From positions 55,453,001-55,517,000 of the forward strand of contig NC_073630.1 in the NCBI RefSeq assembly GCF_029407905.1: a stretch of 64,000 nt of DNA, written 5' to 3'. This DNA is from Bubalus kerabau. Taxonomy: Eukaryota; Chordata; Mammalia; Artiodactyla; Bovidae. Below the pieces are notes generated by a model. The model had not been told where the DNA came from. It saw only the letters and a list, made by a program, of their open reading frames with translations, and searched no databases. Each line of letters opens with the position of its first letter. Position 1 is the stretch's first letter. Both the position numbers and the translations under genes were made by a program. Shown here one piece after another: positions 35,527-47,078 of the stretch.

Positions 35527-36769
35527 GCAGGATGTCACTCAATTTTGTAGGAATTGCCTGAGTCTCAGAGAGTTTCACCATATCTTAAAATATTCAAAGT
35601 ATTTAAGCTTGCCAGATATTTTATTTATTAAAAAAATTAAAAAGTGAGCACTGTTGACATAGCAGGAATATTTTGAGTCAGATTGTTGTAATATATTTTG
35701 GGATTGGATAAAAGAATTGTTTTCACCACTAACAAAAAAGGGCTGGAGGCAGAAGAAAACATAGCTTTATAAAATTTCAGGGCTGAAAACTTCTATGGAA
35801 ACTTATTAAAACTAGACTAGAGATTGGAGGCTAGCTTTTATGCAGAGATAGCACAGGTGTGTAAACCGGAGCGTTTGTATGGACTCTGTCATTAATGCTG
35901 TTTCAACAACTTTAACATGGAAAAGTATCATCTACTTATTTGTTGATTGTCAAATTTCATGTACAGAATATGCATACAAGCAATAAATAGGTTTTTGCTG
36001 TTCGACATTTGAACATTTTCAGCTGCAAATTTATAGAGTAGCACAACGTTTTAGTCACTTAATTAATTAGTTTTATGTGGTAAACTACTTAATTTTCTTT
36101 CTTTTAACTGCATTGCTATGGTTGCCAGAAAATGTTATTTATTTTTTAAGCTTAACATTTCATAGACAGATATCTTTCTTTTTCATAATTTGAATGTTTT
36201 ATTTCTGTGCTAAAAATCAAGCAAAAACTTAATGGTTAAGCTAAAATTCATTGCCTTTATGGATGCATCAGATTGACTTTTAGCCCTCAATCAATTTGAA
36301 TGCTAGTTCAAACTGATGAATGAGCTTATGAAATCCTTAGAAAGACTCTTAAAATCCTGATATTCCATGTTTGAAAAATTTATGGTATTTCCCACAAGGA
36401 ATAATTAAAACACCTCAACATTCTGCCTTATAATTTTAAGACTGTAAGTTTAAACTAAACAATTTATCTTCTAGAATAGTTATTCTTTGACTGCAGAGAA
36501 AGAGGCACTAAAATAAGCTTACAATAGAAAGCAGAATGGAATAAGAATTTTTATTGATATTCTTACAAAAAATACACTGAGAATCAAGAGAAAAGAGGTG
36601 GGTTATTTTGCCCAAAGAAAATGATGTTGAGTTGGAAACAAAGATGGGAAACACTCAAAGGGTAACAACAACAAAACAGATTGTTGTTTTGTAAATAAGA
36701 TTCCCAGTATAGAAGGAATGAAAAGTATCCAGTTGTGTTAAGAGTTTCCTAAGTCATACAGATATTCTT
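35527..36769. other. unassigned AT-rich DNA
   Basis: No repeat or gene recognised. Confidence 0.5.
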
Positions 36770-36788
36770 GGGCTTTCCTGGTGGCAGT

Positions 36789-38133
36789 AAAGAATCTGCC
36801 TGCACCATACACAAAAATAAACTCAAAATGGATTAAAGATCTAAACGTAAGACCAGAAACTATAAAACTCCTAGAGGAGAACATAGGCAAAACACTCTCC
36901 GACATACATCACAGCAGGATCCTCTATGATCCACCTCCAAGAATATTGGAAATAAAAGCAAAAATAAACAAATGGGACCTAATTAAACTTAAAAGCTTCT
37001 GCACAACAAAGGAAACTATTAGCAAGCTGAAAAGACAGACTTCAGAATGGGAGAAAATAATAACAAATGAAGTAACTGACAAACAACTAATCTCAAAAAT
37101 ATACAAGCAACTCCTACAGCTCAATTCCAGAAAAATAAATGACCCAATCAAAAAATGGGCCAAAGAAGTAAATAGACATTTCTCCAAAGAAGACATACAG
37201 ATGGCTAACAAACACATGAAAAGATGCTCAATATCACTCATTATCAGAGAAATGCAAATCAAAACCACTATGAGGTACCATTTCATGCCAGTCAGAATGG
37301 CTGCGATCCAAAAGTCTACAAGCAATAAATGCTGGAGAGGGTGTGGAGAAAAGGGAACCCTCTTACACTGTTGGTGGGAATGCAAACTAGTACAGCCACT
37401 ATGGAGAACAGTGTGGAGATTCCTTAAAAAACTGGAAATAGAACTGCCATACAACCCAGCAATCCCACTGCTGGGCATACACACTGAGGAAACCAGAATT
37501 GAAAGAGACACGTGTATCCCAATGTTCATCGCAGCATTGTTTATAATAGCCAGGACATGGAAGCAACCTAGATGTCCATCAGCAGATGAATGGATAAGCA
37601 AGCTGTGGTACATATACACAATGGAGTATTACTCAGCCATTAAAAAGAATACATATGAGTCATTTCTAATGAGGTGGATGAAACTGGAGCCTATTATACA
37701 GAGTGAAGTAAGCCAGAAAGAAAAACACCAATACAGTATACTAACACATATATATGGAATTTAGAAAGACGGTAAAAATAACCCTGTATATGAGACAGCA
37801 AAAGAGACACTGATGTATAGAACAGTCTTTTGGACTCTGTGGGAGAGGGAGAGGGTGGGATGATTTTGGAGAATGGCATTGAAATACATATAATATCATA
37901 TATGAAACGAGTCGCCAGTCCAGGTTCGATGCACAATACTGGATGCTTGGGGCTGGTGCACTGGGATGACCCAGAGGGATGGTATGGGGAGGGAGGAGGG
38001 AGGAGGGTTCAGGATGGGGAACACATGTATACCTGTGGCGGATTCATTTCGATATTCGGCAAAACCAATACAATATTGTCAAGTTTAAAAATAAAATAAA
38101 ATTTAAAAAAAATAAAAAAAGAATCTGCCTGCA
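36789..38133 (+). mobile_element. L1 LINE 3' part with 16-bp TSD
   Basis: A 5'-truncated ruminant L1 (36805-38117) covering the ORF2 C-terminus, the 3' UTR (GGAGAGGGTGTGG... CACTGGGATGACCCAGAGGG ... CAATACAATATTGT) and an A-rich tail. The TSD AAAGAATCTGCCTGCA is perfect at 36789-36804 and 38118-38133. The exact TSD and open frame point to a young copy. Confidence 0.97.
36805..37764 (+). pseudogene. L1 ORF2p C-terminal fragment (5'-truncated)
   Basis: About 319 codons run without interruption to a stop at 37762-37764. In full L1 elements ORF2p is the endonuclease and reverse transcriptase that copies L1 RNA at a nicked target; this piece lies beyond both catalytic domains. It retains the C-terminal C-X3-C-X7-H-X4-C motif (the cysteine codons begin at 37330), then a region typical of ORF2p C-termini (WKQPRCPSADEW, MEYYSAIKKN). 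The frame also reads into the SINE upstream, with a start at 36781, but that is chance. It cannot support retrotransposition. Confidence 0.9.
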
Positions 38134-38349
38134 ATGTAGGAGACCCAGGTTCAATCCCTGCGTAGGGAAGATTCCCTGGAGAAGGTTATGGTTACCTACT
38201 CCAGTATTCTTGTCTGGAAAATCCCATGGACAGAGGAGCCTGGTGGGCTGTAGTCCATGAGGTCGCAAGGAGTCGGACTCAACTTAGTGACTAAATCACC
38301 ATTAAACCACCACAGCTATTCTTACCTGTTGAAGCTGGATTGTAATAAA

Positions 38350-38563
38350 AACTTGTTCAGGTTCGATGCACAATACTGGATGCTTGGGGCTGGTGCACTG
38401 GGACGACCTAGAGGGATGGTATGGGGAGGGAGGAAGGAGGAGGGTTCAGGGTGGGGAACACATGCATACCGGTGGCGGATTCATTTCGATATTCGGCAAA
38501 ACCAATACAATATTGTAAAGTTTAAAAATAAAATAAAATTAAAAAAAAAATCAACTTGTTCAG
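38350..38563 (+). mobile_element. L1 3' tail insertion with 11-bp TSD
   Basis: 192 bp of L1 3' UTR plus A-tail (38361-38552), beginning GTTCGATGCACAATACTGG. AACTTGTTCAG flanks it at 38350-38360 and 38553-38563. The 5' junction shares CAG with the L1 source sequence, as expected for target-primed reverse transcription ending at microhomology. It lies about 45 bp beyond the end of the larger L1/SINE cluster. Confidence 0.95.
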
Positions 38564-39889
38564 ACTTTTCTTGCAGACCTTAGATTACACCAAAAAAAAA
38601 GAAAAATCAATATATGTATAGAAGAGCAATATTGTTGGTATTATGCTTTATAAGTTAGATGGAACAGGGAATAAAACAACATGAGGAGAAACAGAAAGAA
38701 AAAGGGAACAATGAAGGTACTGTTTAATAAATAATAATTATTTAGCAAAATAATTAAAAGCATGGAAGAAAAATGGATGATTCTATAATTCTGAGAAAAA
38801 AGGTAACTAGTAACAATCAGATTGCATCATACAGAAAGTAGTTTTCTAATTAACTTTTTTCTTAGTTTTGATTTCCTTTAAAGGTAATTCACATTTGATG
38901 TTGTGGAAGATACTTAATCCATACATATCAGTCACATCAGTGTGCCCAACTAAGATGACAACCCTTAGAAACCCATATTTCATCTTTAGGATTCATATTT
39001 CAGTGTCTTATATTTGTGCCCATCTGTTTCCATGGCATCCTGCCTATTCAAAGGTTGGTAGGACCTTTGGCAACAGAGGCAACAGCCCTAGGTGTCAGAT
39101 AATACTAAGTTTAAGGCAGGAAATTCTGCATCTTGCAGAATTTTCCTTATGACATCTGTGAAATTGGAAGAGTGCAGGGAAGTCTTGTGACAGACTTGCA
39201 TGTTGGCTTTACATGTCCCTGTAAATTTTGTGACACCTGTTCATGCTGGTGTGCCAAAAGATTAAAAAAAAAAAAAGTAAAAAAAAAAAGGTAATTCTTC
39301 TTAATTTATGGTCCTGGCCTCATATCCAAATATACTCATCAGTGATAGAATCTTCTGGTGAATCAAACAGTTCACATAAATTACATACTTTCTGTAATAT
39401 ATATATTTATGTAACATGTGTGTGTGCGTGTGTATTGACAGATCTCAAAAACTTTCTCTTATTTATCTTGCATCTTATATGTATTTCATATACTAACCCA
39501 TGGCAAAAAATGTAAGACAAAAAAATCTGAGATACCAAAGGATTCTCAATTTCCAGAGGATATTCTCATATAAAATTGATGAGAAGGAATAAATAAGAAT
39601 GAATTTTCCCATAAGGAAATATTACAAAGGCCATGTAGATAATGGTTTACTTCTTTCTTTCAAGACTATCAGATGCCTCTTCTTCAATCTGAATATTTTT
39701 CTAACAGCAAAAAATAAGACAGAGACTAAGAATGAAATAAGCCAATTTCTTTATCATCATCATTATTATTATATCTTATTTTGGGCAATATGGTCATAGC
39801 AGTCTCTTGGAAAATATTTGCTCTTGTGTTTGTCCTTATGTTTACATTACTTAAAAAAAAAATATATATATATAAGCATTTACATTATT
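38564..39889. other. unassigned DNA with A-rich and GT-rich tracts
   Basis: A-rich runs near 39263-39290, GT-rich near 39418-39434 and TA-rich near 39859-39873. No gene recognised. Confidence 0.5.
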
Positions 39890-40190
39890 TAGGGGCTTCC
39901 CTCGGAGAAGGCAATGGCACCCCACTCCAGTACTCTTGCCTGGAAAATCCCATAGACGGAGGAGTCTGGTAGGCTGCAGTCCATGGGGTCGCTAAGAGTC
40001 GGACACGAATGAGCGACTTCACTTTCACTTTTCACTTTCATGCATTGGAGGAGGAAATGGCAACCCACTCCAGTGTTCTTGCCTGGAGAATCCCAGGGAC
40101 GAGGGAGCCTGGTGGGCTGCCGTCTATGGGGTCGCACAGAGTCAGACACGACTGAAGCGACTTAGCAGCAGCAGCAGTAAGGGCTTCCCT
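39890..40190 (+). mobile_element. BOV-A2 SINE inserted at a Bov-tA head
   Basis: Complete element (39903-40177). The flanks TAGGGGCTTCCCT (39890-39902) and TAAGGGCTTCCCT (40178-40190) match at 12 of 13 bases and both contain the Bov-tA 5' motif GGGCTTCCCT. The TSD therefore duplicated the SINE head. Confidence 0.95.
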
Positions 40191-40412
40191 GGTGATTCAG
40201 TGGTAAACAATGGAGACACAGGTGATTCTTGTTCAATCCTCAGGTCAGAAAGATCCCCTGGAGAAGAAAATGGTAATCCACCCCAGTATAAGTGACTTAG
40301 CAGCAGCAGCAGCAGCAGCATTCTTGTCTGGGAAATCCCATAGACAGAGGAGACTGGTGGGCTACAGTCCATGGAATCACATAGAGTCAGGCACCACTGA
40401 GCACACACCCAC
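40181..40412 (+). mobile_element. Bov-tA SINE carrying a 31-bp tail insertion
   Basis: Head GGGCTTCCCTGGTGATTCAG and BovA body up to CCACCCCAGTAT (40289), then 31 foreign bases, then the body resumes TTCTTGTCTGGGAAATCCC and ends GCACCACTGAGCACACAC. Confidence 0.92.
40290..40320 (+). repeat. isolated BOV-A2 3' tail inside Bov-tA
   Basis: AAGTGACTTAG followed by (CAG)n, which is the terminal part of BOV-A2 (GAAGCGACTTAGCAGCAG), inserted between the two halves of the Bov-tA motif CCAGTATTCTTG. No obvious TSD. Confidence 0.8.
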
Positions 40413-41034
40413 AGATTATATCAATTTACCAAAGTTGTTACTGTTGAGTAGTTCAATGAATATTTAAGAAAATAAATAAATAAATGGGCAGATGCTAGTT
40501 ATTTTTTTCCTCTTTTTAATTAAAGTAAGTTTTCTTATAAATTTCTGATTAATTTTCTCATTAAATTTTATGTATTTTCTTGAAGTTTAGCCATATTATC
40601 TTACATTATTTTACAAATATTTTACTAAAAATGATCCTCTCCTTTAATCCATAGGTGACAATCAAATGCAAAATGATGAATTGCATAACTTTTGATAGAT
40701 ATATAACATCTTTCTTTTTAAAATACAGTAGATATATGATAAACTCAATTTAACATTTATTTTTCACCTTAATTTTAATTTGTTTGTCTAAAGTTGGAAA
40801 AGAAGTTATAAGCAATAATTGTTAAAAATTATTAAAATTATAAAAATATATTAAAAATCCCTTGTTACCTTGTCACTGTTTAACTTTTTAATTTAAATTA
40901 TTTTATATTTTCAAAATATATCTTGTTTAATACTAAATACAAGTTTGACTTATAGTCTATATTGAAATGCTTTCAAGTCATGCTTGAGAATATTGCTTCA
41001 GGATATCCCATTTGTACCAAATTTATACTATTAT
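40413..41034. other. unassigned AT-rich DNA
   Basis: An (AAAT)n run near 40466-40484; nothing else recognised. Confidence 0.5.
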
Positions 41035-41304
41035 ATAGATTATTCCAGTACTCTTGCCTGGAAAATCCCATGAACCGAGGAGCCTGGTAGGCTGCAGTCC
41101 ATGGGGTCGCTAAGAGTCGGGCATGACTGAGTGACTTCTCTTTCACTTTTCACTTTCATGCATTGGAGAAGGAAATGGCAACCCACTCCAGTGTTCTTGC
41201 CTGAAGAATCCCAGGGACGAGGGGAGCCTGGTGGGCTGCTGTCTATGGGGTTGCACAGAGTCGGACACGACTGAAGCAACTTAACAGCAGTAGCATAGAT
41301 TATT
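41035..41304 (+). mobile_element. BOV-A2 SINE, slightly 5'-truncated, 10-bp TSD
   Basis: The element (41045-41294) starts at CCAGTACTCTTGCC and ends in AACAGCAGTAGC. The TSD ATAGATTATT is perfect (41035-41044, 41295-41304). Confidence 0.95.
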
Positions 41305-44300
41305 CATCTCAAAAATACTTTTGTTTTGCATTACATGTTTAATTCCCAAGCATTTTTGTTATTTTATCTAGTTAATTTCATCACTGGTCTCCTTCTCTGA
41401 TTACATGCCATCACCTTAACTGGTAACCATACAAAATAGTTGAGGTTGGTGTACTTTGAGTGAAGTGTTATGGCATAAATCAGTCTTGCTTCAAGGGAAA
41501 CACAAATTTTCTCGTGAAATAGAAAAGATTTTGATTTATAACCAAATGCCTGCTCAATGATACCTTCCATTGAACACTTTCTAACTGTAATTTATTTCAT
41601 TTGAACCATTTCCTCACTGACAAGCCTACAGACCAAAGTGCTTAAACCCCCTAATATTCATGTCATAATTCCTCAACCTGCACTTCAAATTTACTTTGCA
41701 GTATCTCTCTTCTTAAGAGAATGATAACCACAGTCTTGGTAGGATCTTGACAGATACTAATTCACATCACATTTGTAATTATCTATCTGAACTTATTTAA
41801 AACTGTCTGTTTTTGGTAAAGGATCCCTAATTTGGAGCACAGTTTGCTCTCAGTGATGAAAATGAGAAGCTTGCATTATCTTTGCTTGATGTCAAACTCA
41901 AGACCCATCAGGGAAAATTATGGTGTCTTAATAGGGACTTGAAATTTCATGTTTTCCAATGTTGGTGCAGGAGAGTAAGCATCTTGACTGTCCAAGCAAA
42001 ATCTATTTAGATTATGCATGAACATATGCTCCATTTCAGATGTTAGAGACTGAGTATCAAACTGCCCATTTTGAAGTGGAGTACTAGGTAAGTGCTTCCA
42101 AGAACCACACAATTTTCAGTTAGCTTTATTACTTTAATACTTTTTTAACATTATTTTTGTATTAACCATTTCCACACAGTATTCAGTGAGCTTTCTAATC
42201 GGTGAGATTTCTAATTTTCTAACACATTTATGGGTTCTATTATCCATACATCTTGTTTTTGAAATAACATTTATCATTTTTGTCCTAGGGAACCAAGCAG
42301 ATACTGGGAAGAAAGAGAGACCATAAGATATTAGTTTCTAAGGCATATCTTCTGTTTTAATGAAAATAAAATGTATACAACTTTAGTAAACATGTTTTAG
42401 CCGTCATACTTCAGAAATATAGAACATAGGCAATCCTGTGCTCAGCTGTATTTTAGTCTAACAAACATATATATTCTTCAGAAAAAAAAAATACATTTGT
42501 TTTTCATAGATTGTTAGGTAAAATAAAGAAAGGAATTAAAGATAAATCATATATAAGCATCTAACATGAAAAGTTTTAGTACCCTTTAAAACTTAATGAA
42601 ATTTAAATATATTAGCATTTTGTATTTGCTGAAAACATCCAAATGTTATCTGAGAGGTTTTTAAACTTCACAGAAAAAAAGAAACCTGTACATCAAGAAG
42701 CTCTTAATTGTTACATCATTTGTATTAGTTTAAACTGCTATGTCTATGAAAAGGATAAAGTACTACAAAAAGGAAAAAATTGGGGATAACTAGAAAAGGG
42801 GTTTTGCTAATTTCAAACTATTTTTTAAAAATATTTTCATGATATTCTTATAAATTAAATTCTAAACTGTAATTTGAAATATGTTACATATCAAATTAAG
42901 TAGAATTAACATTACATTTAAATTGTATAATTTAATTTGTTTCTACATATTTTGCACTGATTTGAATATATTCTATTAAGTGATTTCCAAACCAAAACAT
43001 GAAATAGTCTTTACATGTCACTTTTCATAGTGATAAGTATATGTAATTACTGATGCATAATAAGTATTTGAAAGGTGTCCTGAGGAACAGAGAGCTAAGT
43101 AAACACTAGTAAAATAAACAGAATTTTCTAAATTTTCTAAAAGAATTTTACCATGTCTACTTATAAAAAAATAGTATTCTGGAAATCTCAATAGTGTCAA
43201 TTAAAAGAATAAACCTACACAACATTATCTTTCCAAATATAGTGAGGAAATGCTAGATTAAGCCTTGGGGAACAAAATATATTACAGGCATGAAAATGTT
43301 TCATTTCTGATGCTGTTTTCAAATGACAGCATAATATGTTATGGATCATTTGATTTTTTTGTATGAAAATGCTATTCAGCACCCAAAAAGGCATATGCTG
43401 CTAACGGCATGTGTTGCAGTCCTTTTTATGACAGCTGGCAAGAAGAAAATGCCAGTCAAAACACAAAATGTCAAGCAGAAATTTTCCCAATAAAAGTAGT
43501 AGTCTGTAAAAAGCATTCTTAAATGAGCTTCATTAAACAGCTTTCATTAATTCCAAACATCATTAATCAAAAGCATTCTTAAATAATTTGAAAATTATAA
43601 AGTAGAATCAATTTCCTGTTATTTTTTTACAGGACTAGGTTTTCTCCTCATTAGTTCTCAGAAGTTGACATATAAAAGCCCTATTTTAAATATGTTAAAT
43701 GGTAAGAATTCAATCCTTTGAAAACTTTTTGGCAAACACAGATCAGCATTTACAGCTATACATCTTGTTTGTTTTTTCTGTGTTCTTAAAAAAAGTGGTT
43801 TTAAGCTTACTTTTCCACCATATAGATATTTTCGAAATAAATATTTATTTACTTTTTTATTTTTGCTAAATTGTTTTACTTTATTAAGCCAAAGTTTCTA
43901 TTTTACTTCACACAGTGGGCCCCGTTAATTTATGAAGATTTATGGCTGCTTTGCAGTTTTATAATTTATTAGAGCCAAGGCTACAGAGAATTCCACCCAG
44001 AAGATGAGATTATTGCTACTTTTTACTTCTACTTCAGTACCAGTTTTTGTTTTTGTTTTTTTTTTCCCTGCAACTCATTTAATTAAAACAAGCAGGGGAG
44101 TTGAAAAGGGAAACACTAAAATGAGCCAAGAAATAATAATACAACATTTAGCTAAACAAGAAAGCACATTTCCTAGCATCATTATCTTCTCCAGTGAGGG
44201 AAAAATATGTCTTTATAGATTTTGAGCCTCTTTTGAAAATGGAGCTAAATACAGCTTGTGGGATAAGATGACCTCATCCTGGTGGCCTTGAACTCTTTAC

Positions 44301-44655
44301 AGAGCTTATATGTTTGAATTGGTTAAATATAGATTTATTTTCTCTATTTCTCTCTACTTACATATGTGTGTATGCTTTTATTTATATAGAGACAAATAAT
44401 TTTTCATAGTTAAATTTTAAAATTTATGTATTCTTTATATGTTTTATATAAAAAGACATTTATACATTTTAAAAGTATATCATATAGTATGTAATCATTA
44501 TATGTTTATATTGTAAATATCATTTATATATTATTTTATATATGAATATATTTTCTTTATATATATATATTAAATAATTTGGAGCAAATATCAGAGACAG
44601 CAAAGGCTAACACAGGCAGCATCAACTGGGTTTTCTTAAAATGTACTTATGAATA
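41305..44655. other. 3.35-kb stretch without recognised repeats
   Basis: The longest repeat-free run in the window. No coding gene is apparent. 44380-44580 is very AT-rich (TATATA). The portion 43260-44290 is treated separately as possible conserved DNA. Confidence 0.5.
43260..44290. promoter_or_regulatory. candidate conserved noncoding element cluster
   Basis: Several homeodomain-like CATTAA/TTAATT motifs, an E-box in TGACAGCTGGC (about 43431), and a 16-bp direct repeat AAAAGCATTCTTAAAT (43509-43524, 43569-43584). Composition resembles known vertebrate noncoding enhancers near developmental genes, but conservation cannot be tested here. Confidence 0.2.
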
Positions 44656-46215
44656 AGTATGCACTGTACAAAAAAGATCTTCACGACCCAGATAATCACA
44701 ATGGTGTGATCACTGACTTAGAGCCAGACATCCTGGAATGTGAAGTCAAGTGGGCCTTAGAAAGCATCACTACGAACAAAGCTAGTGGAGGTGACGGAAT
44801 TCCAGTTGAGCTATTCCAAACCTGAAAGATGATGCTGTGAAAGTGCTGCACTCAATATGCCAGCAAATTTGGAAAACTCAGCAGTGGCCATAGGACTGGA
44901 AAAGGTCAGTTTTCATTCCAATTCCAAAGAAAGGCAATGCCAAAGAATGCTTAAACTACCACACAATTGCACTCATCTCACACGATAGTAAAGTAATGCT
45001 CAAAATTCTCCAAGCCAGGCTTCAGCAATATGTGAACCGTGAACTTCCTGATGTTCAAGCTGGTTTTAGAAAAGGCAGAGGAACCAGAGATCAAATTGCC
45101 AACATCTGCTGGATCATGGAAAAAGCAAGAGAGTTCCAGAAAAAACATCTATTTCTGCTTTATTGACTATGCCAAAGCCTTTGACTCTGTGGATCACAAG
45201 AAACTGGAAAATTCTGAAAGAGATGGGAATACCAGACCACCTGATCTGCCTCTTGAGAAATTTGTATGCAGGTCAGAAAGCACCAGTTAGAACTGGACAT
45301 GGAACAACAGACTGGTTCCAAATAGGAAAAGGAGTTCGTCAAGGCTGTATATTGTCACCCTGTTTATTTAACTTATATGCAGAGTACATCATGAGAAACG
45401 CTGGACTGGAAGAAACACAAGCTGGAATTAAGATTGCCGGGAGAAATATCAATAACCTCAGATATGCAGATGACACCACCCTTATGGCAGAAAGTGAAGA
45501 GGAACTCAAAAACCTCTTGATAAAAGTGAAAGAGGAGAGTGAAAAAGTTGGCTTAAAGCTCAACATTCAGAAAACGAAGATCATGGCATCCAGTCCCACC
45601 ACTTCATGGGAAATAGATGGGGAAACAGTGGAAACAGTGTAGACTTTATTTTTTGTGGCTCCAAAATCACTGCAGATGGTGACTGCAGCCATGAAATTAA
45701 AAGACGCTTACTCCTTGGAAGGAAAGTTATGACCAACCTAGACAGCATATTCAAAAGCAGGGACATTACTTTGCCAACAAAGGTCCGGCTAGTCAAGGCT
45801 ATGGTTTTTCCTGTGGTCATGTATGGATGTGAGAGTTGGACTGTGAAGAAGGCTGAGTGCCGAAGAATTGATGCTTTTGAACTGTGGTGTTGGAGAAGAC
45901 TCTTGAGAGTCCCTTGGACTGCAAGGAGATCCAACCTGTCCATTCTGAAGGAGATCAGCCCTGGGATTTCTTTGGAAGGAATGATGCTAAAGCTGAAACT
46001 CCAGTACTTTGGGCACCTCATGCGAAGAATTGACTCATTGGAAAAGACTCTGATGCTGTGAGGGATTGGGGGCAGGAGGAGAAGGGGACGACTGTGGATG
46101 AGATGGCTGGATGACATCACTGATTTGGTGGATGTGAGTCTGAGTGAGCTCAGGGAGTTGGTGATGTCGCAAAGAGTCGGACACGACTGAGCGACTGATC
46201 TGATCTGATCTGATG
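44656..46215 (+). mobile_element. BovB LINE, 5'-truncated, with TGATC-type tail
   Basis: About 1.56 kb of sense BovB from ACTGTACAAAAAAGATCTTC to GACTGAGCGACTGATCTGAT. It spans the reverse-transcriptase region and the 3' end. The tail pentamer is TCTGA rather than the ACTGA of the copy at 8759-9440. Near the 3' end about 35 bp present in other copies are missing between TTGGTGATG and TCGCAAAGAG. No clear TSD. Confidence 0.95.
45039..46061 (+). pseudogene. BovB reverse transcriptase remnant
   Basis: Motif A (FIDYAKAFDSVDH), motif B (RQGCILSPCLFNLY), the catalytic YADD (in LRYADDTTLM) and motif D (GLKLNIQK) are all legible, but across different frames: three overlapping open stretches (45039-45290, 45163-45642, 45606-46061) show at least two frameshifts. 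It is an inactive copy of the RTE-type polymerase. Confidence 0.9.
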
Positions 46216-47078
46216 CAGTATATAAAACAGAAAATAATATTTAGATATAAAAATACCCTTGTGAAAAATGAAAAAGCAACAAAAATGACATTGAATAAAA
46301 ATGTGACAGCTTTGGGTGTTAATATTTGGCCATTCTGGTGTTACTTTGTTGAAACATGGCGGCTTTCACACTATTTTAGTTTTCTCTAGGAATGTGGTTC
46401 TTGATGAAGCTATGTGTCCTCTTGAGGCCTAGCTTCTGAACTGGCATGCAATTTCTTCTGACATTGTATCAACCAATGCGACTTACAAAAGTCAGTCCAG
46501 ATTCAAGAGATGGGAAAATAGACTTAGCCTTTTAAGTAAGAAAAGCATGCTGTCTGAATGTAAAGGTGAAGATCCAAAGAGTGAAGAATTACAACCATAT
46601 TTGCAATATACCACAGAAGATTAATTTCCCCTGCTATTGGCTTTTTAAAAAAAAATACTGTAGAATATTCTTTAAAGCCAAAACTGAATGAAAAAGAGTC
46701 AGAGTACTATATAAAACATTTGTTTTTTTTATAGAAAAAAAGACTTCTGAAATTAATTCTATCAGTTTTTCAAACAGGAAAATTTTAAGAATGTGAAACA
46801 GCTCTAAAATATACTTTTTTCCCCTAGCTATATAGAAGTTGTGAATGTTTACTACATTAATTGAAGTGGTTTTTCATATTATAAAAGTAAATGTCATGAA
46901 ATACAAGATAAAATGTTATTATGAATCTATGACAAAGATAATAAATAAATATGCACCTAATAGTTATGTGAAACATCAATTCTAAATACTTAGTGGAGTA
47001 CAATAAAATGCACAACAAATTGAGCATTAGTTTTTCATCTAAAAATTGTATCATAAATGCACATGATATTACAATGAT
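46216..47078. other. unassigned spacer between inverted BovB copies
   Basis: 46450-46620 weakly recalls old mammalian repeat sequence that I cannot name. Otherwise nothing recognised. Confidence 0.4.

Larger units (their letters stand above)
36770..38305 (+). mobile_element. Bov-tA SINE split by L1
   Basis: The head GGGCTTTCCTGGTGG...TCTGCCTGCA is at 36770-36804; the body resumes at 38118 (GAATCTGCCTGCAATGTAGG) and ends near CTTAGTGACTAAATCACC. The L1 between them duplicated 16 bp of the SINE. Confidence 0.95.

Noticed and set aside
36781..36804. Apparent start codon of a 327-codon gene at 36781
   Set aside because: The first eight codons are Bov-tA SINE sequence that happens to be in frame with the L1 ORF2 fragment; the L1 itself is 5'-truncated.
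36924..37619. 231-codon minus-strand frame
   Set aside because: It is the antisense shadow of the L1 ORF2 fragment.
40290..40320. CAG/CTG triplet tracts as disease-type trinucleotide expansions
   Set aside because: All CAG/CTG runs coincide with BOV-A2 tails or tail remnants and are short.
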